A stretch of DNA of 64,000 nucleotides from Daucus carota subsp. sativus (taxonomy: Eukaryota > Streptophyta > Magnoliopsida > Apiales > Apiaceae): assembly GCF_001625215.2 (NCBI RefSeq), contig NC_030384.2, forward strand, positions 42,380,390 to 42,444,389, in the 5' to 3' direction. The translations under genes and the position numbers were made by a program. The notes under the pieces are model-generated. The model ran no database searches. It worked only from the letters and a program-made list of their open reading frames with translations, and had not been told where the DNA came from. The stretch's first letter is position 1. Every line of letters begins with the position of its first letter. This document shows positions 39,715-50,065 of this stretch, one piece after another.

Positions 39715-40819
39715 GAGCAACTCCGGCAGCTTCTCTATTTGGAATCTTAAACCAAAATATGAGGAATATGGGAAAATAATCCACTCCAACAGTATCTTAG
39801 TGATTCCCTAAATCACTAAGATTCACTAGCCATGCCTTATCTTTAGGGAACCTCTCTCCTCTCCTAAATCTTATTTTATAATAAATTTTGAATACAAACA
39901 TGTTCTCTCTCTTCACCTATTGCAGTAATGGTAATATATGTACTTTTGTGTTAATAAACATCAAAGTATTTGTTTTACATTGCTTGAAATCTATCTAGTT
40001 CAAAGATTTCTCATAATGAAATGAAGTCCATAGAATTTGAATATTGATTTTTATCCAGTTTTTTATTATAAAATTTGCTAAGGTTTATGTCCTCATTGTT
40101 TTGCATTTTTTATCCGTCACATACTCATGATTATGAGTTGAACAGTTTAGATAAAATTTATTTAAAGTAGTTTATCAATATAAATTTTTTTCCAGGTGTT
40201 TCAATCATTAGAAAGAATATTTTTAGCAGGTAAACTAACTTTTTAGTAAAGATAATTATACGCTTTAATAATTAAATAGGCATTGGTTTACCTAAGTCAT
40301 TAGGGAAAATTGGTCAAAGTAACTGTGTTTCTGCACCGACTCACGGGTCTAGTCCATCTACCAGCGGGAAAGCAGGCCCAGTATGCGGGAATAAACCATA
40401 ACGCCAGCCCAATAGTCTTTTTCTGTCACAAGCCCAATAGGATTGATTTCATATCAGAAAAAGAAGTGGGATTATAACAAAAACCCGGACCTTTTAGAAT
40501 ATGAGTTTTCCTAGCCCAGTTGACCGGTTGCTAGATATGCAAAACTAGTGTAAATAGACCAAAAGCAAACATAGTACGCATCTTCCAGGTGATGATGATT
40601 TGTTGTGTATAATTTGTACACTCCGACTTGATCACTCTCGCATTCAATTACGGCGCAACCCTATCCCAACTATATTCGTATCACCACTTCGAATATCCCT
40701 TCTTTAAAGTTTAAACCGACATATAATATAATATATAGTAATAACCTTTAAAAAAACCACCCGGCCTTCTAAATTATTTGTCAGCTGAACATCCTGGTTC
40801 CAAAAAAATAAAATAATAG
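39715..40819. other. Intergenic stretch before the phosphatase gene
   Basis: No gene. The first part (39715-39890) resembles the left end of another element related to the preceding MITE. The rest is AT-rich promoter-side DNA without a distinct regulatory site I would defend. Confidence 0.35.
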
Positions 40820-43800
40820 ATGGATTCGACATGGGGTTGTGCAAGATTCTTCCATCTTCTTCTCCCTCTATGTTTGATTTTGATGATCAACGGTGTAGAG
40901 TTTTGTTATGGTGGAATAACTAGTACTTATCTAAGAGATAAAAATTTGAGCCTTGACATGCCATTGCACAGTGATGTTTTCTCACTTCCTGCTGGTTATA
41001 ATGCTCCTCAACAGGTTCTTTTTTCTTTCTGCAACTCTTTGTGATTTCCCCTGCTTGGTTAGCAAGTACTAATAGGTGCTGACTGCTGTGCTGAGTGTTA
41101 AGAACCTAAGCTGTAATATATGATTTTTTCGAATTCTCTGACACCTTGAGATTTTACAAGAAATAATAACTTGAGGCCGGAAATCACTTCTTGGTGCCAA
41201 AATATAGTAATAGAGCTAGAAGCTAAACTTGCTGGCTTAAAAATCTGTATTGATTGACTTATAAGTATAATCATATAAGGAAGGATCCATAGGCTGGACT
41301 GAAGAGTCATTCAGAATTTGGAAATTTGATGGGAACATTATTAGATACTTATTATGCAGTTTTTAATACCTGTTGTTGTTTTAAATTGAATGCATTGGGT
41401 GATTGCTGGTTTTTTGATATAATTTGGTATTGATATTAAAAGGTTCATATCACCCAAGGTGATCGTGAGGGGAAGGGTGTGATTATCTCTTGGGTCACGC
41501 CTGATGAACTTGGCTCGAGTACAGTTCTTTATTGGGCTGAGGATAGCAAGGTGAAGAATATTGCAAATAGCACTGTTGTTACCTACAAGTACTACGATTA
41601 CAATTCGGGGTATATTCATCATTGCACCATCGAGAATTTGGAGGTGAGAAGTGAGCCATGTCCAGGTTTCTCTTTTTTTTATATAGATTTGTAGTTTGCT
41701 TGGGTTTCGAATGGATTGCCTTTCTGAAAGATTGCAGTAACTTGAAGTATATCTCTACTTCTGCAGTATGATACCAAATATATCTATGAGATTGGTGATG
41801 GAAGTAATGCACGTCGATTTTGGTTTATTACCCCTCCTAAAGTTGGCCCTGATGTTCCTTATACCTTTGGCCTTATAGGTAAGCTTCAAGTATCACGTAT
41901 CTGGTTTGTGCTCTCGAATTGTATGTTATAAGCAAGTCATTTGCAATTTTTTTTGCTCAACTCCTTAAAGAATAAAGACTCGAAATATAGTTACATGATC
42001 TTCAAGACTTGTTTCAACAGGGGATCTTGGTCAAACTTTTGACTCTAACAAGACACTAACTCACTATGAGTTGAACCCAGCAAAGGGACAGACAATGTTG
42101 TTTGTGGGAGACCTTTCTTATGCTGATTGTTATCCAAATCATGATAACACCAGGTGGGACACTTGGGGAAGGTTTATAGAGAGAAATGCAGCTTATCAAC
42201 CTTGGATTTGGACAGCCGGGAATCATGAAATTGATTTTGTTCCTGAAATTGTATGTGTTTCATATACCAATCTCTTGTCAGAATCTGTATTAGTATATTA
42301 TGGTTGTGTAGTATATGTATTGACTAAATACATGTCTTAAGGTTCCCTAGTGAGCTGCTTTACGACAGTATATTCTTTCATGACCATGTTCAAGCTCCTT
42401 TTGAATATCATTATGACACTGATATGTATAATTATACTAATTGCTTTTAATTTGCTGATTTGACCCCTTTTCTCAGGGTGAATACGAACCTTTCAAGCCT
42501 TACAAACATCGCTATTTTGTGCCCTACAGAGCAGCGAATAGCACATCTCCTCTCTGGTACTCAGTCAAGAGAGCTTCAGCATACATCATCGTCATGTCTT
42601 CCTACTCTGCTTATGGTAAGATTGTATATCTATACAGTAGATAGACAATTGTAATTTGTGAAGAACCTAGTGTGCAAAGGAAAGAAAATTTAAACCAAGT
42701 ATGGATACCCTATCTCCATAGTTAGAGTGCCATTTTGCTTTCCTCGAGTAGGTTTAATATGACAAGGAGTTTCAGACTTGATCAGACAGAAAAGTGAGCG
42801 CACCCTTGTCTGATCCATCTAACTCTGATAACTAGTGTTGCTTCATATTTTTCTTCTTTTGTACTGCTTAGATGGTAACTTTTTAAATATCTGATTTCCA
42901 TATATTTTAGGGGATTTATTTTGGTGCGGTATGTGCTAGATACTCAGTAGTGGTCTGCGATCTATGTGCTTTATGGTCCAGGACCAACTTCACATTACGA
43001 GGCAGTAATACAGTAGCATCACTTTAGAAAATCGAACAGTCAGACACTAACATGAACTAAGCTGTAAATTTGCAGGAAAATACACTCCTCAGTACAAGTG
43101 GTTAACCAATGAACTACCAAAGGTAAACAGAAGCGAGACACCATGGCTCATTGTACTTATGCATGCTCCAATGTACAACAGCTACGCACATCACTACATG
43201 GAAGGAGAAACCATGAGGGTAATGTATGAATCATGGTTTGTGGAGTACAAAGTTGACGTTGTTTTCTCAGGTCATGTACATGCATATGAAAGATCTGTAA
43301 GTATACGATCCCATCTCCAATTTATAGTAGAATACAACATTTGTTTCATAAATTATGCTTAGTTGAGATTAGCACTTGTAATTAATCCAAGGCTCAGGAG
43401 TCAGGACTTTCAATAATGTAGCAAGGATTCTACAATTAAGTGACAATTTTGTTGCTAATTTGTCTTGCATTTTAGTTTGCTAGTTATCAAATTTGTTTGC
43501 GGTTTGTAACACAGGAACGGATATCTAATATCCGCTACAATGTTGTAAACGGGGAATGCACTCCCATGAGTGACCAGTCTGCTCCAGTTTACATTACCAT
43601 CGGAGACGGAGGGAATCAAGAAGGATTAGTGACAGAGTACGTCTTTTATATATCAACTATGATTTCCTACAAAACAAACCTGTACCCTTATAGTTATTCC
43701 TGATATTTCAAGTTCAGTAAAACAATTTAATTTCATATATGCAAATGTGTATGGATACAGAATGACAGAACCTCAGCCAAGTTATTCAGCTTACCGTGAA

Positions 43801-43962
43801 GCAAGCTTTGGTCACGGAACTTTTGAGATAAAGAACAAAACCCATGCTTATTTCAGTTGGCATCGCAACCAAGACGACTATGCTGTTGAAGCAGACTCTT
43901 TGTGGTTTCATAACAGATACTGGAAATCATCGGAACAGTTAGCCGTTGCTTCATATCGTTGA
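40820..43962 (+). CDS. Purple acid phosphatase (PAP10/PAP12/PAP26-like)
   Basis: Eight exons: 40820-41014, 41443-41643, 41767-41878, 42021-42250, 42477-42615, 43076-43296, 43515-43636 and 43761-43962, giving 1422 nt and 473 residues. A signal peptide (hydrophobic [14 protein letters not shown]) leads to [10 protein letters not shown], the usual mature start. An N-terminal fibronectin-like domain precedes a metallophosphatase domain with all five metal-binding blocks: GDLG (Asp171), GDLSYAD (Asp200, Tyr203), GNHE (Asn237), VLMH (His322) and GHVH (His359, His361). NGECTPM holds the Cys expected for the interchain disulfide of large plant PAPs. These enzymes hydrolyse phosphate esters in the apoplast or vacuole and are commonly phosphate-starvation induced. 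The C-terminus ([11 protein letters not shown]) is unlike the relatives I know. Substrate and exact subgroup cannot be read from the sequence. Confidence 0.95.
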
Positions 43963-44575
43963 GGATTTCGTTTCTCCTTTTCATCTCTGTGTACCAGGCT
44001 TCCAGCCATTGTGTATAAAAGAACTCCTGCCGAACTTTTGGAATCATGAACCAAGTCATTATACCATAATTTTGTGGGTGATTTCCTTTTAGAACAAAAA
44101 ATGTACTGTAATTTGCAAATTGTATAACAGCTCGTTTCTTCTCGAAACAGAGCATGCCTAATTACTCGAGGTTAATGCAAGATGATATAGAAAAGATAAG
44201 TTCACACTGCTGGGTTTTTTTTTGTCGAAGGTTATCTAATGTAATAAAGATCCCTCTGAAATTATGAACAGACACAAGATGAATATAACTTTTACCAAAT
44301 CTGTACACACAATTTTTTATTATATAGGCATTTTATGTACTATTAGCGGCATTTTATATAAAGCCAACAACATCACAGATTTTATTCATACATATTTATT
44401 CGTTTTACAAACTCGATATATAGCAAACATTATTGTTTAAGAAGATCATGTGACCTTGTATGATCCACTGTAACACAACTCTTTGCTCTCGATAGTTAAG
44501 ACTATATACATATTACATGAAGTGACAGAAAATAAAATCCATCATAGCTTAGGTGCAGTGTGAGCGAGGCACTAT
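43963..44575. other. Convergent 3' regions of PAP and DREB2-like genes
   Basis: 613 bp between two stop codons that face each other, expected to hold both 3' UTRs. No independent gene is supported; the minus-strand frame at 43853-44155 is a shadow of PAP exon 8 plus its UTR. Confidence 0.5.
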
Positions 44576-45484
44576 TCAGAACCCAGAAATGTCTATGCCT
44601 AGATCATCTTCCAGGATATCTTTAAAAACATCGTCCAAGTCACCAGCTGAAAAATCCTCTGGGTTCTTGATCTTCTCTAAATCAGTTGTTGCCATGATTT
44701 CATCCCACAAGGTAGAACCGTCAGATTTTGGCAATTCCACAATCAGCTTTTCTCCCAAATTACCTTCATTCTTCCCAACTTTATCACCTTGCAAATCAAC
44801 ATGGTTAACAATCCGAGCTACATCGGATTGTTTCTTCATAACATAATCAAAATTACCAATCAACAGATCATTTATCAGGCAGTCATACTGAATAGTAGTA
44901 AGAGAGAATTCAGGACCTGGTGGGCATGCAACCTGCTCCATCTCTGTAAGTCCTCCAGGAGTTTTGATTCCCTCAGAATATATAAGGGTGTCCTTGCTAG
45001 TGGTGGCTCTCGTATGAACTGGACATGACACCTGAGGTATGTTCTCAGAAAGCTTAGCATAACCACCAGACAGCTTACCAGCAGCCTTATCATAGGCCAT
45101 AGCTGGTGGATCCTCACCCTGCTGCAATTCTACAATTCCTTCTTCTGGAATTTCGCTAGTGGGGGCTGTGGCCTGGACTGGACATGACACTTGTGGTAGC
45201 CTCTCTGGAAAGTTGATTTTAGCATCAGAACCAAAGAGCTTGACAGCAGCCTCATCATAGGCCATAGCTGCAGCCTCAGCGGTTGCAAAAGTGCCTAGCC
45301 AAGTGCGCTTTCCACGATTAAGCTCGCTTATCTCCGACACCCACTTGCCCCAAGTCCGCTGCCTCACGCCTCTAAACTTGCAAGAGGAATTATCAGGTCC
45401 TCCCCTTGTTCTTCTGCCTCTTGGGCTCGATTGACTTACCTTCATCACCGATTTTGCAGATCTTAAGCTTAGTGCCTTTGACAT
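44576..45484 (-). CDS. DREB2-type AP2/ERF transcription factor with internal duplication
   Basis: A single exon of 302 residues. A basic N-terminus (RGRRTRGG) and PDNSSCK lead into one AP2 domain at about residues 36-93 ([18 protein letters not shown] ... [20 protein letters not shown] ... AKINFP), the DREB2 arrangement. DREB2 proteins bind DRE/CRT (CCGAC) elements and drive drought and heat genes. Two departures from the family: IREPNRG is ISELNRG here, replacing the Arg that contacts DNA in AtERF1 with Ser53; and residues about 74-105 ([12 protein letters not shown] ... LPQVSCPV) are repeated at about 129-156 ([12 protein letters not shown] ... IPQVSCPV), so the end of the AP2 domain plus linker occurs twice. 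The acidic C-terminus ([18 protein letters not shown]) looks like an activation region. The fold and subfamily are secure; binding activity is uncertain. Confidence 0.9.
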   Translation of the reverse strand: MSKALSLRSAKSVMKVSQSSPRGRRTRGGPDNSSCKFRGVRQRTWGKWVSEISELNRGKRTWLGTFATAEAAAMAYDEAAVKLFGSDAKINFPERLPQVSCPVQATAPTSEIPEEGIVELQQGEDPPAMAYDKAAGKLSGGYAKLSENIPQVSCPVHTRATTSKDTLIYSEGIKTPGGLTEMEQVACPPGPEFSLTTIQYDCLINDLLIGNFDYVMKKQSDVARIVNHVDLQGDKVGKNEGNLGEKLIVELPKSDGSTLWDEIMATTDLEKIKNPEDFSAGDLDDVFKDILEDDLGIDISGF

Positions 45485-45598
45485 CGGTGAAATGCACCTA
45501 CAGATTACTATTTAGAAAATTGTTGTGATACAAATTGGACTTCTGAAATTTGTTATTCGATAGGAAATAACTTGATAAAGAGTTGATCTGGAAGAGGG

Positions 45599-45606
45599 TA
45601 TATATA
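45599..45606 (-). promoter_or_regulatory. TATA-like box of the DREB2-like gene
   Basis: TATATATA on the minus strand about 115 bp before the ATG at 45484. Position and sequence suit a plant TATA box; no other evidence. Confidence 0.45.
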
Positions 45607-47339
45607 ATGAGGAACTGTGAAAAGTGATGCTACGTGTCTGCATATAGAGAAGGAAGGTGATACTTGGCAATGCCAGTTTATCTACTAGTGTCACTCGATG
45701 ATCATCACTTTTATCTCTCACACATGCGGATATAATATCCATATTAAATCATTCTACTAACACCTTAATGTTTTGGAAGAGGATGGTCAACTTAATGTGC
45801 TGTCAGAGTTTTTTTTTTTTTTTTTTAATTTTTTTTATACCAAGTATCACATAACCATGATAGATATTCAGTAGAAAGGAGTATAGCACTGGTATGAATT
45901 GCTGGGGAAGTACCAGACTAAACTCATCTGTGCAACGAATTGGGCATAAGTGCTATACGATTACCCCACTTAACTAGTGCCAATATTGTTCGCAAATTCA
46001 AAAGGAAGGCACAGTGCAAGCCGCCATACATCATTCTCTCGACAGGTTTCAGGAGAATCGGTAACTTAATATGTGTGCGCGCACGCATATGTGTGAAATT
46101 AGGCAAGTGCTTAGGTGCTCACGTGGCAGAGAGCAGAGACTAGATTAGGTTCCGTGAACACCTCTAAAGAGAAACAAAAGGTAGAGATAGATCTTTGAAA
46201 AATTGAGTTGCATGCAAGTAGAATTTAATGAATGATGTGGATAGTGATGTCAGAGTTCTGTGGCTATCCAACAAAACAGATAAGTCCTGAGAAAATAATT
46301 CCACAACTCACTAGTAGACGATATAGAGCAATAACAGTTCTAATTTATTACTACTAGTTTAGACGTGGGATTTCTTAGTCCATCAGTTTTGAACTTCGAT
46401 GTTTGACACGTAACTATTCTACCAGTATTTCATGAGCAGTTACAAACTTGCAAGCCCTTCAATAGATAGCACTAAGTTATTCCAATCACCCGATGTAACT
46501 AGTGTACACATTCTTACTATCTGTAATATCTACTATAGTAGTAATAACATTTTTAACAAAATCTTCTACTACGATATTATACTGCATGCTCTTCTAAGCA
46601 ACGATATATTATGCTACTATGATATATCAACAAAAATCTATTAAAAAGAATAGATATCCATTTGTGTACCTTTTTTGCATTTGCTAAATCTCATGGAAGT
46701 AGACGACCAGATTATAGCTTCTGTATAAATATTTTGTTGACATTAGTTCCTTTTCTGCCAAGAGGAGCACATTATAATATCACATTACGATGCAAAGAAA
46801 TATATCTATAATTAAGGAAATAAACTATTCTGGTACGCAGAACATAACAGCTTTCTTTGAAAGGCAAACTAAATAGCAACCACCATGATTAGGCCAAAAG
46901 TATTTATGATAACAAGCAACTTAGCACAATAGTTTCAAGCCTAAAGTAACAAAAAGCAGTGTTGTAAAAATATATTAAAAATGATTCCCAGAAAAGGTAG
47001 AATTTACAGGTTAAGCATATAGAATGTAAATGAACCAGTGCAATTCATATAGCAATGTCCTCTTCCTTTCAATTTAGTATATATCAAGGATCTAATTTGT
47101 GTAAAGATCGATCACAAAAGGAACGTGATTGTGCAATTACCAGATTTTTTTTTATACATAATACAATATATTATGATTGTTCATTAGCTTTCACTAAAAT
47201 GTCAGATTTTCACTCTGGGAAGCTAAAATAGAGAAATGCAAATCAAACAAAAACTTCTTGTAATGATGCATATCTCTTCCCAGACAGAAGTGCAGAACAG
47301 CATAAGTGGTTATTGTAGTGTGAAAAACACATTAGGAAC
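45607..47339. other. Intergenic stretch between the DREB2-like gene and the small minus-strand gene
   Basis: Promoter-side DNA for the DREB2-like gene. A poly-T run lies at about 45812-45830. Frames at 45924-46143 on both strands overlap a GTGCGCGCACGCATATG stretch and show no domain. No gene or complete transposon supported. Confidence 0.35.
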
Positions 47340-48425
47340 TTACAGAAACCAACTCCCAAACTGCACAAAGACAGGGCTAAGGATAATCCTCGATATCTTC
47401 GATTCTTCAGCCTTGTTAGAGATCTCCGAAGATATATTATTTTCTTGTTCCATCTCACCCGGGGACAGCGATAGAATTATTGCTTCAGGGCATGCATCAA
47501 CCTGAGCTTGTGTCAACGGATCCATGTCCACCTTCCTGTAAAACTACTAAATACATCACTTGCCAAACAAAAGCTGTGTATGCTTTTAGGTCAAAGGAAA
47601 GCACACAACCAATTTTACTTAGAAAGGGCAGCTTTTATACATACCTCAGAATATGGATCTTCATTAACACCACAACGGATGGTCTTTCAACATAATCAGG
47701 ATTATATGCACTTCGTGCAATCATTACTGAAAATTCACTGGCAAGTGCTAGACTGCCACTGGTGCAAATTATCCTGCAACCTGCATTCAAGCAACGTTAA
47801 ACAGATTTATGCAAAATAATTACTTAAAGATCAGCTCGGAAAAAATTTGATTACAAGCTTGTTTCCTCAAAATAACCCAAACCAAAAAAGCCTTATTATC
47901 TGGCCATATGATGAACTACATAAAACCACCACATATGTGAAAAAAAAGCAACTCAAATAAACTGCAGTACATGGCCTGTAAAGTCATTTGTTTGCTGTTT
48001 GATCACCGTATGTTACAACTGAACATTTTGATGACTACATCATATACTCAAAGCGTGAAGGGGAACTTCATCAACCAACAATATATATTTTAGGGGGGAT
48101 TTTGTTCTGGGCAAAACAAAAAGGCCGTACCTAATGCACAAAGCTCCCGCGGCAACAAGATTGAGGGAAGGTCCCAATTGCTGGAGCTTTACCCCTTATT
48201 TTTCAGAAAGAGGTTGTTTCCAGTGTTTTTCAGGGTATGGGCGAGACAAAAACAGTGAAAACATTAAGTTTTTATGGCAGGCCAAAATCTGAAATTAGAT
48301 GACTGAACTAGTTTAGTTTGGTATTGGTGGATTTATACGAATTATTGGAAACCAAAACAAAGCAGTTCAGTGTGAAATTAAGGGATGAAGATAACTAAAA
48401 AAACATACATCAACGGATCAGCCAT
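47340..48425 (-). CDS. Small three-exon gene, protein unrecognised
   Basis: Minus-strand exons 48409-48425 (MADPL and AT of the next codon), 47645-47773 (M|IICTSGSLALASEFSVMIA ... VVVLMKIHIL) and 47340-47535 (R|KVDMDPLTQAQVDACPEAI ... LSLSPGE ...) total 342 nt and 113 residues. Splice borders are canonical: donors GTATGT (after 48409) and GTATGT (after 47645), acceptors TTGCAG and TTTTACAG. The nearby alternative acceptor GAATGCAG would introduce a stop, so the frame chooses TTGCAG. The sequence is of normal complexity with a hydrophobic first half and a Glu/Ser-rich second half. The last exon may instead end at GTAAGT (47342), with more coding sequence downstream. I do not recognise a family, and function is unknown. 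Intron 1 contains a SINE-like scrap. A short uORF (MAHCLS) precedes the start at about 48492. Confidence 0.5.
48116..48238 (-). mobile_element. SINE-like (Au-SINE-type) fragment
   Basis: Complemented, this reads ATACCCTG, GGAAACAACCTCTTTCTG, GGGGTAAAGCTCCAG, GGACCTTCCC, GCGGGAGCTTTGTGCATTAG and ends GTACGGCCTTTTTG. The order and the GCGGGAGCTT-GTGCA-T-rich tail match the 3' part of Au-type plant SINEs. It lies in intron 1 of the small gene at 47340-48425. Confidence 0.6.
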
Positions 48426-49559
48426 GGGTCGATAAAACAAAAGCCAGAATCGAAGATTTTCCGGCCAACTTAACTCAAGCAGTGGGCCATGCGACTTCGT
48501 ATGTAGTTGGAAAGCGAACGACAATAGGAGGTTCTTGGGATTTGGGTGTTTAGGTGTTGAGCGATGTGGTGGGAGATATTGGTACCCAAAGGAGTGGCTA
48601 GTTTAGGGAAAATATGTTGGAAATTAATGAACGAGAACAAAGTGAAAACAAATATTCTAGCGATTACGAGATTCTTTAGCGAGAGTTTAGAGAATTTCAA
48701 TTGCTCGGACGAGGAAATTCGGCAGCCGGAGAGGGCTTAAAAGTGGGTGTGATGGATGTGCAATTGATCGGTTTTGAAGACAGATAAGAATGGTTGACGG
48801 TTGACCAATTTATCCCTACAGACACCCAATATTAAAGTATACCGAAACGCCGTCTAACATTTCTAATTGAAAGTCCCGTTTACATTTTTGGTCCCCCAAA
48901 TGTTTGCCTTTACAATGTGGCAAATAACTACACTAGAATAACTTGACACGCCACCAAAATGCAATTTACTCTAAAAAAGCAAAGAGACAAGGGAAAGTTT
49001 GGGATTGTTGTTCAAAACTGTCATAGGTTGCAAAAATCCGATAAATGTGTGGTAATAATTTTGATATGTGCATGTTTTGAGGAATAGAAAGAATGTTTAT
49101 GTGAGGTTTAATAGGAAACCTATAAATGCTCCTTAAAAAAGCTAAAAAACAGCTTTTTCCAAAAGCATGAAGGAACCTGCTATAAAAGCGGCTTTTAGGC
49201 CAAAAGGCAAAAGCACTTCTCAGAAAGTTGCTTTCGGATTTTACGAAACAGTTTTTTTAAGTTTTTTACTTGCTTTGGAAAAAAACCTATTGTTTCCTTT
49301 TGCCAGAGCAATACTAAACAGGAGCCTAACAAAATACCAAATGACCTGGGTTATACATACTGCTGTAACAGTAGTTAAGTTGATCACAAGATCCTCTGCA
49401 GAGGTGTTGACTACATGTAGTAATCAAATTCTACTAAGGAGCCTCAAGTAATTTCGACTAAGACTCCAAGAACGGGTTACTAGAGTTAAAATAAAAGAAG
49501 AGCCAACACAAAATATACCTTTACCATATGCACCTTAAGACCAGGCATTGCTTTAGATA
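48426..49559. other. Upstream region of the small gene and intergenic DNA
   Basis: Bases 48426-48780 are the probable leader and promoter of the minus-strand gene. The frame 49167-49451 (plus) overlaps an AAGCAGCTTTTT-rich segment resembling the interior of the GGGCCTGTTTGG MITE family; no domain is seen. Confidence 0.35.
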
Positions 49560-50065
49560 AGAGTAATCCAAGAGACCATCATTCTCGTTAGATATCTCAC
49601 CTTGCTACCTGATCTCCACGGGGACTCATTTTAAACACTCAAATCGCTATAAATATTACTTGTTCAAATTAAAAAAATACATCGACAGAAAACTCAACCC
49701 AAACGTAGTAACAAGATGAAGTGTATAACACGTGACTCGTATAATACAAAATACATGCAGAGGCACATCAAAACACATATAAGGACACATGTAATATATT
49801 TTTGTTGAATTTTCTGCAAACACCTTCAACCTTATTTTGTTCTCGTACTTGATTTTTAGTGATCAAAACAAAAAATTAGAAGTGCCTATGTATAAACTAT
49901 TCTATTATAAAAAAAGTACCCAGTTTTGTTAAATTTTGAAAAATATTTAACAGAGTGATATATATAGTGATTCGAGTGCTTTAAATGAGTCCCCTTAGAG
50001 ATGGGGTAGCTAAGTGAAATATTTTGACAATAACAGTGACCATTTTGATATAAAACCCCTTTAGA
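49560..50065. mobile_element. Long inverted-repeat element, family member A
   Basis: The arms contain GGGGACTCATTTTAAACACT (near 49620) and, complemented from the right near 49990, GGGGACTCATTTAAAGCACT. The right end, complemented, reads GGGTTTTATATCAAAATGG. The same arms occur in the element near 53096-53470. The boundaries are approximate and no target duplication could be fixed. Confidence 0.5.
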
